DNA of 64,000 nucleotides from contig CM040453.1 in the NCBI GenBank assembly GCA_022749755.1, positions 18,051,368 to 18,115,367 on the forward strand, in the 5' to 3' direction. A model generated the notes under the pieces. That model was not told the origin of the DNA. It was given only the letters and a program-made list of their open reading frames with translations, and did not search any database. Source of the stretch: Azadirachta indica. Its lineage: Eukaryota > Streptophyta > Magnoliopsida > Sapindales > Meliaceae. The translations under genes were made by a program, and so were the position numbers. Shown here piece by piece: positions 1 to 12,689 of the stretch. Within the stretch, counting starts at the first letter, position 1. Every line of letters starts with the position of its first letter.

Positions 1-310
1 ATTTGTTTCTAGTACAACGTGTTTATGCTAAAAAAGAAAACAAAAAACACTTTCTAGTGCCAATATGTGCTCCAAACTGTAGTTTCAAGTGCAAAACATT
101 TGAAACAACTTTCGGAAACTTTTGTGTATTTTTGGCTTTAGCAGCAATGTTGTCCAATTTTGTATTTCTTAGTTAATTACCAAGAAATTTATAAAGATGG
201 CTATATATTAAATTTGCTTACAAATATAGGCAGAAATTTCCCAAATAAATAACCAAATACATAAATAACGACTAGTAATATACTAATTAGCACTGCTATA
301 CAACCGTAAA

Positions 311-661
311 TTACAAATAAATAATACTAATTGGGACTGCACCTTCAGTAACAGCCATCTCTACATCCTGCATAGTAACCATGCCTTTCTCCACTGCCTC
401 CTTTTGTTCCTGCCATTTTAAATCACAGATTGTAAGGAAAAATACTACAAGTATAAGATAGACATCAATAGGAAAGTACAATTAGGTTACAGCACATACT
501 CTTCGCCATTTTTTAAAAAGCTTGCGTTGGCGCTTTCCGGAAACAGAGAGGTTCTGAGGCTTCGTCTTAAGCTTTCCGGTATTCGGTTCTCCGTGAATTG
601 CTCTTTTCCTTACCGCTTTCTCTGCTCTTTTTCTTTTCATCACCACATTGTATTTCGCCAT
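311..661 (-). CDS. small basic conserved plant protein, two exons
   Basis: Two exons on the minus strand: 661-500 (54 codons from the ATG at 661-659) and 409-311 (32 codons plus TAA). The 90-nt intron has a GTATGT donor at 499 and a GGCAG acceptor at 410, and the join is phase 0. The predicted 86-residue protein begins MAKYNVVMKRKRAEKAVRKR, and about 40% of its first exon is Lys or Arg. It contains a PQNLSVSGKRQRKLFKKWRR segment, followed by an acidic, Met-rich tail (EKGMVTMQDVEMAV). No signal peptide or membrane segment is visible. The composition suggests a nuclear or nucleolar, RNA-associated protein, which is inference. I recognise the pattern as a short plant protein of unknown function but cannot name a family. 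The last residues may differ if a further 3' exon exists, because a GT follows the GAAG near 334. Confidence 0.7.
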
Positions 662-681
662 CTCTTCCTTCTTTGCTACCA

Positions 682-702
682 GAAACCCTAACCCTAACCT
701 AA
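682..702. promoter_or_regulatory. telobox motifs in the leader of the small basic protein gene
   Basis: The plus strand reads AAACCCTAACCCTAACC about 22 bases upstream of the ATG of the minus-strand gene. Interstitial telomere motifs (teloboxes, AAACCCTAA) are known near the start of plant genes for ribosomal proteins and ribosome biogenesis. Their presence fits the basic, possibly nucleolar product. Only about 2.5 repeats are present, so this is not a telomere. Confidence 0.55.
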
Positions 703-721
703 GGGAGATTATTAACTAAGG

Positions 722-3700
722 CGTGCCTTTGGGCTTTGTTTTCGAATCAGCCCAAATATAGCCCATAGTTTAATGATTTAAAAGTAGGATATTAACGTAT
801 AGGTCCCCATATATTGCAAAACAATTAATAAGAATATATTTAGGCTATCTATAACAAAAGGACCGTTAGTAATCGCAGGAAAAAAGGTGATAATTTGGGT
901 CATAACATGAATTCAATGCATATAAATTGATTTAAAATGAGAAAAAATAACACAATAAATATTTCATATTTATGTTGCTCATTTAATAAATAGGTTATAT
1001 GCATATTTGAAATTCTAATTAATTCGTTTAAAACATGATTAATTAAACGAATAATTTTATCATGTCAATTTGTTTATGAGATGAATTTATTTAAAATTCA
1101 TTTAATTTTTATTTTTTAAATTATTAAATAAATAATTTATCAATTTAATTGTTTTTCTTGTTTATTATTGACATAGATATTCCTTTTCATTGTTTTTATG
1201 TAATATTATATCTAACTTTAAAAGTAAGTTAAATTAGCATTGAAATTAAACGAATTAAATTCATGTCTTATTGTGCTAAATATATTAATTGTGTCTAATT
1301 ATGTTAAATAGATTAATCATATTTATTTATGTCAAATACAAATAAAATTCATTTAAATTAAATGTAATAATTATGTCATGTTGTATCATAATACAAATAC
1401 AATTAATTTACTGATCATGTATTATACTGTCACTCTTTTTCATGAATTGGTGGCATAATTAACAATATGATTAATAAACAACTAATATCCATTTTAACAT
1501 GATTAATAAATAGATTTGATTCATATTTATATAAAATTTTGTTATTCTCACTTGTAAAACTACATTTATTAGTTTTCTAAACAAAATCTTATGTGAAATT
1601 AAATAATTACTAACATCATAAAATTAAAATCGCTTTTTTTTTTTATTTCAGTTTGTGCATGAGATAGGTTCAGTTTTAATGTGTGTAAAATCATTAGAAA
1701 AAAAAAATCAGAAGTCACAAAAATAGTATAATATTGCCAACTAGAAATTTTAACTACCCTTAAATTGGATTAGATTAAAAAAATAGAAATTACGTTATCA
1801 TTTCAAGTAAAAAAACTTAAGTGGAGGATACCCTTACTAGTATGTTTATAATAGAACAAACGATCAATCACAATAAGAAAAAATATGAAATGAATAAATT
1901 ATTACAAAAAATCAATTTGAGACTTTTGGAGAACATGTATCACTTGATGATATACATAATCGGTTACAGCTAAAAATATTGTCATTTTTTTTTTCTTTTT
2001 AAGACATTTTTGTCCTAAAATGACTAAAAACAAAAGTACAAACAAATAAATAATTGTGTTGTATGCATCCACGTAGATAGTTAATATAAAGTAAAAGTGT
2101 TTTCATTTACGTCTTAAGGTGGGAACGTGCTTGAATTCTCTCGTAGACAAACACTCCCCAATATTTATGTTGTGGGATTTTTATTAATATATAGGTAGAT
2201 ATCATTCTGCTGAAAGTAGATAATGTACATATTGTACATAAATATTTAAATTGTCTCACAACTGTTATAGCCCAAATTTTAGCAAATATTCAATTGTAAA
2301 TATTTGTAGATTGTGATGTTGTAATACTATATTTTCACATGATCAATTTGTTGTCTTATAATTAACAAAAGATTATAATAGAATTTGTTTTTTTTGTTTT
2401 CTTGCAACAATTACAACATGCATTTTTCAGTCTTTTAATTTTTAGAATATTTTTATTTATTATTTGTGCCCCACACAAACTTTTATTAGACTTTTAAACC
2501 TAAATGCATGTGATATGACGCAAATCCTCGTAGATTTACAGATTGGACATCTATGTGAGCTTCTGTATTATAACAATATGCTATTCTTCATTTTAAATTC
2601 GTGTGCTCTTGAGCCGATTCAATCCAACTCATTTATTGTTTCTAAATTAACTACATGACAATGATAATGAAATTATTTTTGTTTTCCTAATATTCTTTGA
2701 CATTTCACTTCGGTCTTAACTATTTTTCTTCTTTTATATTAAGATTTATATTTTTACAATGCAAATTTAAAACAATATAAATTTTTTATATAACAAACTA
2801 AATGACGATGTATTTTTGTTTCCTTTGTAAATTTTATTTATTAATATTTTCAAACTTGTTCAGTTCGAGAGAGAAATTTGGAGTTTGTTCAAATATAAAC
2901 TCACTCAGTTTTTCAAATTTTCTTTAACACGTGCATATAAAGTTAAATTTTATTAGTTTTTAAGTGCTAATTTTTAAAAGAAACAATGACTTACAAATCC
3001 TTAATATTTGTTTTATTAGACTGACTATTCTCATTGATTTAAAAAATACTCATTAAATTCTTATATGTTAAAATATTTTTATACAATAATATTTATTTAA
3101 CAAAAGTAACTATTGAACCTTTAAAATTTAATAAAATAAAAAATATTTATCTAAAATGCATTAATAAAATAAATAATCATTTTATTTTATAGCACGTTGA
3201 TAAAGAAATGAATATTTACTTATATTTTATTTAATTTAATTTCTATCGCATAATTAATATTATATTAGAAATATATTATAAAATAAATAAATTTATTATT
3301 TACTTATAATATATTATAAATATTTTTTGTCAATATGCTACAAAATAAATGATTATTATTAGTATATTTTTTTAAATAAGTATTTAAAAATAAATATTTT
3401 AATTAATTAATAATAAATTTAGAGGTATAATCATTATTTTTAATAAATATGGATCTTAATAGATATTTTTAAAAGTATTTGAAGTTTTTTAAGCAGACTG
3501 TATAATTTAGATGAACTTTTTACAAGCAAAGATTTTATAACAGGAGTTTTTAACAAAATTTATTAATTATTTAGTTATAATAATAATTTTTGAGAAAATT
3601 TATATAATTATTTTAATAAATAAGTTTTTAAAATTATATTAAAAAAATCATGTCAAATCTTTATTATAAAATAAGAATATTTTAGATAAATCAACCTTAA

Positions 3701-5640
3701 ACTAAATATGAAATTAAAAAATTCTCCAAAGACAACTTGAGAGAGCATTTAAGTGTTTGTATTTCAAAAAGTGACCCACTTTGATCACTTCCCGACCTAA
3801 TTTAGAAACTTTGCTTGTAAAGTCCAAGACATGCATGTGATATGGTTTGAGGAAACAAATTAACAATAAGCTACATGAGAAATTAAATCCTATATTTTGT
3901 TTTAAAACTCTTGTTTGTTGAATTAATTAGTAAATTTAGATGAAAATAAAAAAAATTGGCACTTTTAACTTTTAAAATAATTATATTTAGAGAATATTAT
4001 AATAATTATAATATTAAAAAGAATGAATCATCGAAACCAATAAAATTTTTTAATGAATAAGAAGTATATTTTATGAATTTTAGGGGTTATTTTCTTTTCA
4101 TTTATTAAGAATAATAAATAAGGACTATTTATTGCCAACTCAAAGGGGAGTTTAATTTTCTTTTGAAAGATAATAAATTAATGTTAGGTGATATGTCATA
4201 CGGGAGTTGGCACCGCTCATGTACTTGATGGGTAGAAATTGCTTCTTTTGTGAGGCTAAGTTTTATCTCTTTGCTCACTCGGTTTTGTGGCTCAAAATTT
4301 TGGTTAGTAATTTTTTTTCTTTTTAGTATTAGATGTATATAACTGTTACTAATATTATATAAAAAATTTACTATGAGTTCTTTAAAAATCTATTTAGAGT
4401 TTATATTGATATTTATATAATTTACTCCAAATATCTATTTATCATATAATGCAATTACCATCTTCTTATTTAAAAAAAAAAAAAAACTACTCACATATTA
4501 GTAGAGAACTCTAAAATTAGTAGGGGAGTCTTTCTTTTAGTAGGACTCGATCATCCGTCCTTGTATCGAAACATTTTTTTATTTTTGTATTTTACATTTT
4601 TCTCCAATTCAATCTAGTATTACTTAAAAATTTGACGATAAATCTAATATCCGTATAATGAAAAGAATTTTTGAATGTTACAATTTTATTAAATTTAATC
4701 TTGTGCCACTTAAAAATTTGACATCTAATTTGATTAATTAAAATTTATGTTTGGAATAGAAGGGACTCCTATCCACAATAAATGAAAAAATCTTCACCAG
4801 TAAAATTAGTGCAATTTAAACTCACGCCACAACATGAGTTTGCCGACCATCAAGCAATAAGCCTAACGGCACATTTACTTGGTTGATGCACAAGAACTTG
4901 AATTTTCTCTTAAATCAACGCTATTTATTACTGTATATTCAATTTTCAAGTTTTGTGTTAGAATTATAAATGAAAACTAGAATAATTAAAAATTAGAATA
5001 CCAGCTAATTAAAATAACACATAATAGAAATCACTAAAACACAATACATATAAAGTTTACATTAAAGTTTGCAAATACCAAGAATATTTTCACCAAAAGT
5101 CAACAAAATAAGTCACTGAAGTATAAGAATTTTAAAATTTGTAAAATTAACTTAATAAATCTTAATTATGTTATGAAATGTCATATTTTATGTAGTTAAA
5201 AAACAAAGTCGAAAACAATATGTTTAAGGATAAAATAAAACGATTATGTGTACAATTATTGTATCATAAAGAAATATGACAGATTTAGTAGTTCAAATAA
5301 GATATGATTCGACTAATAAATAATGACATGTACTTGATACAATTAATAATAGTCTCAACTTCACACAATTTAAATTAAAAAATTTTCTTGTTGGTTTTAT
5401 GTTGAATTCGTGGGTCGGGTTTAAAATTGCCACCCATAAACTTTACTTTGAGAAAATATAAGATATTGATAAATTTGACAAAACTATATTTGTCCAAACT
5501 TATTATTTTCTTACATTTTCAGCTCTACACACACACATTATTAATAGAATTCAATACAACATCTTCAGCTTCTATATATATATATATTTTATGTCACACG
5601 CTTTTGGCATAAACCCATTTTAGCGGATTTTTGATCTTCA
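722..5640. other. AT-rich intergenic DNA, no gene seen
   Basis: About 4.9 kb of very AT-rich sequence with stops in all frames. A block near 3.06-3.48 kb resembles in style the AT-rich tails of the 35-48 kb repeats and the 9.2-9.9 kb element, but I could not define its ends. I see no RNA gene or conserved ORF. Confidence 0.6.
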
Positions 5641-5669
5641 CCCCAATTGATATATAATTAAAATTAATT

Positions 5670-5907
5670 ATGCTGAGGCAAGGACAGAATGAAGCGAGCA
5701 GAAGAGCTCCAAAGGGGCACTTTGTGGTGTATGTGGGAGAAGAAATGATGAGGAGATTTGTGATTCCATTCTCTTGCTTGAAGGATCCAACTTTTCAGAA
5801 ACTACTACCAGAAAGCTGCAGAGGAGTTTGGGTTCTGTGGGCAGAAGAGAATTGTTCTTCCTTGTGATGAATCTACTTTCCTAACCCTCTTACACTCCAT
5901 TCTTTGA
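5670..5907 (+). pseudogene. SAUR family gene with a one-base frameshift
   Basis: Small auxin-up RNA genes are short, intronless, auxin-inducible genes whose products are linked to cell expansion. The ORF from the ATG at 5670 shows the hallmark APKGHFVVYVGEEMMRRFVI and then FSCLKDPTFQKLL. At 5808-5809 the sequence reads CC where the family register needs a single C. The frame +1 from there continues the SAUR core (KAAEEFGFCGQKRIVLPCDE) to a TGA at 5905-5907. As written, the protein switches to an unrelated tail and stops at 5867. The two-frame product would be about 78 residues, slightly short for the family because the N-terminal extension is brief. A TATATAATTA element lies about 10-20 bases upstream of the ATG, too close for a normal TATA box. 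It is a recent pseudogene or carries a single-base sequence error. Confidence 0.85.
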
Positions 5908-6420
5908 TTGATTAATTCTTCATCTCAATCTTTGTGTGTGTTATTGTTTTGGGATTATGGTTGTGTATGTAAAATCGACTGAAAACAATATTATTTATAA
6001 TCATATATATACTGTGTATGATAGCAATAAATTAAATTAAGTTAAAATTGTTGCTTGAAATATTCTTTTCACTAATTTTATTTGTGCGTAATTGTTTTCT
6101 TCCGGATACATTATCTTTTGTAAAAGAAGGGAAAAGAAAAGAAAATAATAATAAGTCCAAATTTAGGGTATTAGACATAGCAAACGAGCCGGGCCGGGCT
6201 GATTTGAACCTAGTCGGACTGGAATCCCTGCATGTCCTAGCTCCACATTGACCCCATTTGACTTTAAAAATGAAACACAAATATCTAACTAATATATATA
6301 TATACATAAATATAATTAACAATTTAGGACTTAAAAGAATATATAATAATTTAATTTTATAATTAGTTAATAGCACTAAATTTAATATAAATTTTATTAA
6401 ATTTATTGACTTGAATGAAA
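5908..6420. other. intergenic, with a short GC-rich patch
   Basis: AT-rich DNA downstream of the SAUR gene. A GC-rich patch at about 6185-6245 (GAGCCGGGCCGGGCTG) looks like a transposon end or subterminal fragment. No ORF here has coding support. Confidence 0.4.
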
Positions 6421-6424
6421 AACT

Positions 6425-7450
6425 AATAAGTCACCCAAGGGGGTGGGAGGTGGTGTGCGTGTTGAATTTAGTTTTTAACAACTAATTATACTAATTTCAA
6501 TTTTCAATCCAAATTATCACAATTTTTACATAAGTGGAAATATAAGAATATAAGCGATAGAGAAAAATATACAAAAATTTATAATGGTTCAGCAACAATC
6601 TAGCCTATATCTAGTCTTTCAAAACTCACTTGAAGTATTTACTAAACAACAAGTCTTGATTCTACAAAACTTCATAATTACAACCTGGGGTTTAATATTC
6701 TATAACACTCGTTATGTTTGGCTCACCCCTAAACACTCATAATTAATCTCACTCAACCAATGAAATACCCACTTGTTTCTTTTTTTACAACAAAAATGAA
6801 CAAGAATGATTAAAAATAATTTACAAGATTGATCTTCACAAGCGTAAATAATGAAGCTGAATATACTTAGAAATCTTAATGTTTGTTTTATTAATTTAAG
6901 GTCAAGATGTGAGTTTGATGTTTTGTGAACTTTAAGGTTTTCAAAAATAAGCTTAAAAAGTTCATAAAATGAAATGAAAAACCCCTTTTCATAATTTCCT
7001 CAAAAACTAGCCATTTGAATAAAACAAATTCAAGTTTCGTACGATTTAGTCGATCGAATGACAAATTTGGTCGATCAAATGGTAAATTCATTCAACTAGA
7101 TGCTCAACCAAATTTCCCAACCTTTTTGCCTTCAATTCCGTTGACCAATTTAATTCAACAGTAACTCGATTCATAAACAGTAATTTGGTCCAAGAACAAT
7201 AGCCCAGTTTTTTGAAACTTTAAAAAATTTGTATTTCGGTCTAGTTTTCAAATTTTCAAAACTTTACATTTCTGTCCAATTTTTCACAAAATATATGACA
7301 TATATAAAATAATTTGAGCTTTCTATTAATGCATCACATACTTACAAAAACACAAAGCCTCTACAAATAAAGTACATGAAGAATATTGTCGTTTACGTTT
7401 ATGTCTTGTCTTCATGAATTGAATTTGAATAATCCATTTTCATTTCTTTA
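6425..7450 (-). mobile_element. decayed LTR-like retroelement fragment
   Basis: From 6425 the plus strand has a run of the type CACCCAAGGGGGTGGGAGG, a stretch with TATAATGGTTCAGCAACAATC, and later CGATCGAATGACAAATTTGG-type repeats of 'tcgatc'. These traits recall LTRs of plant Copia-type elements on the reverse strand. No polyprotein ORF remains, and I see no second LTR. The class assignment is by general resemblance only. Confidence 0.35.
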
Positions 7451-7515
7451 ATTGGCAGTGCATTTTGTATTCATCAAAATTAGAGTTGTGTGATATTAAG
7501 GTCAATTATCAATTT

Positions 7516-8813
7516 TTAATTCCTACAATTATTAAAATTTTAATTTATTATTAAAAATGTATGATCAATTTTTAATAATAAAAAAAAAATTATCTTTTCA
7601 ATAAATTTTTTATATGTAAAATGACAATTTTGCATATTATCAAAATAATTTAATAAAAATTAATATTTAAATTTTTGCATAAAATAATTAATGAAGATAA
7701 AGTAATTGACAACAATTCATATAAAATATTACACTTTATAAAAATTTTATTAGAACAAAATATTAAATTTGATTGATACATTTACTTCAATTTTTTATCA
7801 ATCTATGTAAATAAAATAAATAAACATAGTAACAAATTATGATCCAATTTTTAATAGAATTAATAAAAAGTTGGAGAAAAATAATAAATCAATCTTAGAG
7901 TTTAATGTTTCTTGATAATTTAGTAGAAAAATATTTTGTTTGGTAAATAAAAAATGAAAAGAAAAATAAATAAATTCATTAATTATAAATTTTTTTTATA
8001 TCAATTGATTATTTTTGTTTCATCAAAATTTGTTGCTCCAAATCTAATTATTAAAATAGGGTTGGGTTCTGGAGCACAAAAATAATGCAAATTATAATTT
8101 TTTAATTAGTCAACCAACTCCTTCATAATTATTTTCAAATTTTCAATTTAATCAATTTCAGAATTTTTTAAACTCATTTTCTTAATAAAAACATTTGGTG
8201 GAATAATAAACAATAACAAAATTAAATAATTTTTATAATTTGCACAATAAATTTTGATAAAATAAAAATAATTAATTGCTGTCAAATAAAATGTTAATGA
8301 ATTAATTTGTTGTAATATAGTAATATAAAATTAACAAAATAAAAAACTTCTCAAAGAATATCTTTTTTCTTTTCAAATTTCATTTTTTTATGTAGCAAAT
8401 AAAATACTTTTCTACAAAATTATCAAAAAATAAAGAATTCTAAATTTATTTAATATATTTTCTCTAATTTTATTAATTCCATTAAAAATTATATCATTAT
8501 TTACTGTTATATTTATTCATTTTTGTATTTATATAGTTTAATAGAGAAATTATAGTAAATTTATCAATTAAATTTAATATTTTTTTTTAATAAAATTTTT
8601 ATTACTGTAAATATTTTGTATAAATTATCTTAATCAAATTGATGATTATTATTAAATATCTTTTATTTTAACAATTAATTTATAAAAAATACATATTTAT
8701 TTTTGTTATATGATTTTGATACTATGTGAAATAGTGATTCCACATATAAAGCATTAAATATTGATGATATATTTTTTAATAATAAATTAAAAATTGATAA
8801 TTGTAGAAGTTAA
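7516..8813. mobile_element. AT-rich element with long terminal inverted repeats
   Basis: The segment 7516-7578 (starting TTAATTCCTACAATTATTAA) matches the reverse complement of 8751-8813 (starting TTAACTTCTACAATTATCAA) over about 63 bases, with a few substitutions and short indels. The interior has no coding potential. This is the structure of a non-autonomous inverted-repeat transposon (MITE-like, ~1.3 kb). I could not identify a clean target-site duplication, so the ends may lie slightly outside these coordinates. Confidence 0.5.
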
Positions 8814-9180
8814 TTTTTGTTAAATTTTTGAATATATAATTAAGTTAATAAATTTAATATTTTAAATACGTTTTTGTGATACTTAAGATTTTTATCAATA
8901 TAATATTTATTTTTAAGAACTATAATTTAAAATAATTTAGATTTGATTATCTCTATATAATTTAAATTATTGACTTAAGTAATACTTTTTTGTTTGAAGT
9001 CTTAGCATAATTAAAATCTAAATTTAATTGAAATATGAAACTAGTATATTAGTATATATGACTTAAAAAATCTGAAATTAATATTTTAAGTTATTAACAT
9101 ATATAAATATTAAGTAATAAATTAAAGATATTATTGATAAATAAAATATTTAATTTATTTATATGTTTGGGGGAAAAGAA

Positions 9181-9930
9181 TAGGTAAGTTCTCAAGGTTT
9201 GATTTAATGAATGCATAAGTTTTTATAGTCTCGAAAGTACGTCTTAAATTCTTAATTTATTTCAAAAAAATGATTATACCCTTATTAGAAGCAGTTATTT
9301 ACAAAAATTATTATTAAATCTTTAAAATTTTAAAAAAAAAATATAATATATTTATAAAAAATAGATTAATAAATAGTACATTAATAATATAAAATTTATT
9401 AATATGTTATAAACTTAAATATTTTATAAATAGTAAATTCTATCTTTTTCATATTTTACATATTTTAACTACACATAAATATAAATTATAATATAATCAT
9501 AAGTATTGTATTATATTATATTTATTTACATATTAATATTTATTTTTAATTTTATTTTCCAAAACTTAATTAATATTGAAATGTTAGTATATTATAAAAT
9601 AAATAAATTTATATGTTAGTTATAATATATTACCAAATATTATTTATAGCATTTTTTTAAAATTATATACATTTATAATATGTTAACAAATATTATATAG
9701 TTAATATACTTAAAATAATATTATGATTTATTTTATCAATATATTTTTAATATTATATATTATATTTTGTGTCATTTTAATGATTTAATAATAATTTTTG
9801 TTAAAAAACTATTACTAGTATGGTATAATTCTCTTTTAAAAATAAATTGGGATTTTTATGGACATTTTTCAAATTAGTAGGGCTTACATGTCTATTAAGC
9901 CAAACCTTAGGAATCTTCATGTTCTTTTCC
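9181..9930. mobile_element. Mutator-like MITE, 750 bp, with 11-bp target-site duplication
   Basis: TATATGTTTGG occurs directly before (9170-9180) and directly after (9931-9941) this segment. The left end GGGAAAAGAATAGG matches the reverse complement of the right end GGAAAAGAACATG. Similarity between the arms (CTCAAGGTTTGATTTAAT versus CTAAGGTTTGGCTTAAT) extends about 95 bases inward. The interior is AT-rich and non-coding. Target-site duplications of 8-11 bp and long TIRs are typical of Mutator-like elements. Confidence 0.7.
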
Positions 9931-9941
9931 TATATGTTTGG

Positions 9942-11930
9942 TTATTTAGACTTAAGTTAAAAATTTTAACTTAATTATATTTACACGTTTTTAATAAATT
10001 TTTAAATATGAGTAAAAAAACAAACAACTCTTAAATATTTAAATAAAATCATTTAAATTTAATTCAAAAAAGCAAACAAGCCCTTAATGTTAAATAACAA
10101 TAATTATGTATAAAAGTTAAATAAATTTTTTGAAACTTTTTATAATTAATTTTTTTAAAAAAATTATGTTTCTAATCAAATTTATTTTATTAGAATTTAA
10201 AAATTATAATATCAAAACACAATCTTTGTTCCTTCAAATAATTTTAAAGAAAATAATTGTAATAAATATTATATTTAAATAATTGTTAAAGATAAAATTA
10301 TGATTAGATTATACAATTATTTTATATTAGAAATATTTTCAGCCAATTATTTCACTTTAAGCGATATTTTCTTGTGATATAACATATATTGGCACGTTAC
10401 ATTGTAGTTTATAAAAATACTATTTATCTCAACCAACTACTTTTTTGTTAGTTCTGTTATTTAATATAGGGGCAAAAACATCTTTTTAATTAAATTCTAG
10501 TAAAAATCCTAAATAACTACTTTAAATTTAAAGTTATCTCATTATGATATAATATAACATAAAAAAAATGCTTATCATAATTTGAATTTGGATATGAGAT
10601 TGTTAATTACACGCTTCTTACCACTACTCCAGTTACATGTTTTAAATTATTTTTTAAAATTGGCCATATATAATTATACAAAGGACATTCATAATAAGAA
10701 ATTATTTTCATTATTATTAATAAATTCTAAATTATATTTATTAATTAAATTTTTGTTAATGATAAATTTATAATGTATTAATACTAATGAAAATAATTTT
10801 TAAATTAATATATTATTTACTTTGAAATTAATTTTTAAATTAAATACGAATAAAAATCTCATAAATTTTCATTAAAAAATGCGTAACAGAAGTGGCAAAT
10901 AGGCTGGGCTAGCTTGGTTGGTTCGAGCACAGCTTGTGAATAGTACGATCCAATCCAACGCGTTGGTTATGTCGAGTTGGGCCAAGAAGTCAAGCCTGTG
11001 GGCGAGGCTTGGTACGAGACTATGACAGGTCGGCTTGGAGCAGGTATCGGGTTGATCTTTGAACTAATTTTGACGTCAGTTTGACTTTCATTGAAAAAAA
11101 AAATATTGCAATTATGTGGACTCAAACTTAAGACTTAAAAGGAAATAACAATCATACCACTGGACTAAGCTTACTTACTCATCAAACTATACAAATAAAA
11201 TATATTTAACAAAAAATACATATTTAATTTATGGCATTAAGAATATTATTTTTGAATTGTTATTATTAATATAAAGGTATATTTTCAACCAAGTAATTCA
11301 CTTTAAGTGATATTTCATTGTCATACAAAATATATTAATAAATTATGCTTAATAAATTAAAAAAACTTAGTTCTATTAATATTAATATGGATCTAAATAA
11401 TTACTGCATATTTAATAAAATCTTATTTTATTAAAATAGATTTTAGGCTAACCTAAATATTAACAATTAATTTAGATAAATCCAAAATAAATAAATGAGA
11501 TAATTACCAAGTTTAATTATAAAACTTAGTTACCCATTATTTAATTTATTATTCTATCCAATTAGTCCAATTAATTATAATCATATTCATATTTGACTAT
11601 TAAATAGAAGTGATGACATGTATTCAATAATGACAATTAGTGGGTATTATCAATAACATATTATGTATGGCCATGTTATCATATCACATATCTTATGACG
11701 ATAACAATTAACAATTAATTAACTTTTGTACTGTCTCCTAAGATATTTAATTATAAACCCAAATAATTAATTAAAATTACAAAGACATATAGGCTCGAAG
11801 GCCTTATAAAATAGTAGTTTTCTAAAGTCCACAATATGCTCATTTTGACAAGGTTTCATGAAATAAATGTCCATATGGACTTAAAAATATTTCTTGAGTC
11901 TAGTATTTAATGATAGTCCTTCCATCAAGA
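9942..11930. other. AT-rich intergenic DNA with a GC-richer transposon-like patch
   Basis: Mostly AT-rich with no supported gene. A ~50-base segment at 10336-10390 recurs diverged at 11280-11335 (TTTCACTTTAAGCGATATTT versus TTCACTTTAAGTGATATTTC). A GC-richer patch at 10890-11060 contains GGGCTAGCTTGGTTGG-type sequence, and the stretch to 11180 ends in ACCACTGGACTAAGC. This style is seen in decayed plant DNA transposons. Confidence 0.4.
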
Positions 11931-12051
11931 CTAGGGCGGGCACAAAAATTTTAGGTTTGGGTTGAGGTAAGTTGATATGAATAATATTCGTGTCAGGTTT
12001 AAGTCACCCATTTATTAATTAAGTTGTGTTCAACTTTGACCTTTTCAACTC

Positions 12052-12215
12052 GCTAACTTATTTAAGGACACGATTATTATTCAGATAATCGATTCGTGTC
12101 AATCCACTAACCCGTTTAATAACATAGTATTATGCTAACTTATTTAAGGACACGATTATTATTCAGATAATCGATTCGTGTCAATCCACTAACCCGTTTA
12201 ATAACATAGTATTAT
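12052..12215. repeat. perfect 82-bp tandem duplication
   Basis: Unit 1 (12052-12133) and unit 2 (12134-12215) are identical 82-base copies beginning GCTAACTTATTTAAGGACAC. A third, diverged partial copy of the GTCGTGTCAATCTGCTAACC type follows at about 12227-12270. The surrounding 11.93-12.40 kb looks like a decayed non-coding transposon with 'cgtgtcaa..ctaacccgttta' motifs. Exact identity points to a recent duplication or replication slippage. Confidence 0.85.
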
Positions 12216-12689
12216 TCTAATAATTGGGTCGTGTCAATCTGCTAACCCATTTAATGATATTGTTACAATTTTAAAAAAATTTGTGACTATTAAGATTCGA
12301 TCCTAAGTCTTCAAAGTGAGAATGTGGCTTTTTTATCTATTAAGCTACTACTATTTTTTGATTTAAATTATAAGTGCACTATATACTTATATATTACAAT
12401 ATTTTAGGTCCTTTTGTATTATAATGATAAATTATTTTTGATAGTTTTAGATGTATTTATTTTTAACTTAATATTAAAAATTAATAGTTAATGGTAAATA
12501 CAACAAAATTAAAATATTTTTAACTTAATATTTCATAACAAATAATTTATAAATTTCTTGCGATATTTATTTAACAATAATTTAAATAAAGTTTATACAT
12601 TTAACAATCAAACTGAAATATAGTTGTGTAAAAAAAAAATAAAGTCATTTAATAATAAAAATTTCTCGAAATAAAATATATTCATATAG

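Noticed and set aside
682..702. Telomeric repeat
   Set aside because: Only about 2.5 units of CCCTAAA, inside a gene leader. This is a telobox, not a chromosome end.
6180..6250. tRNA-like GC-rich segment
   Set aside because: No cloverleaf with conserved A and B box positions could be folded by eye. It looks like a transposon fragment.
6032..6376. 114-codon minus-strand ORF
   Set aside because: It spans a low-complexity region and a GC-rich transposon-like patch, with no domain or splice signals.
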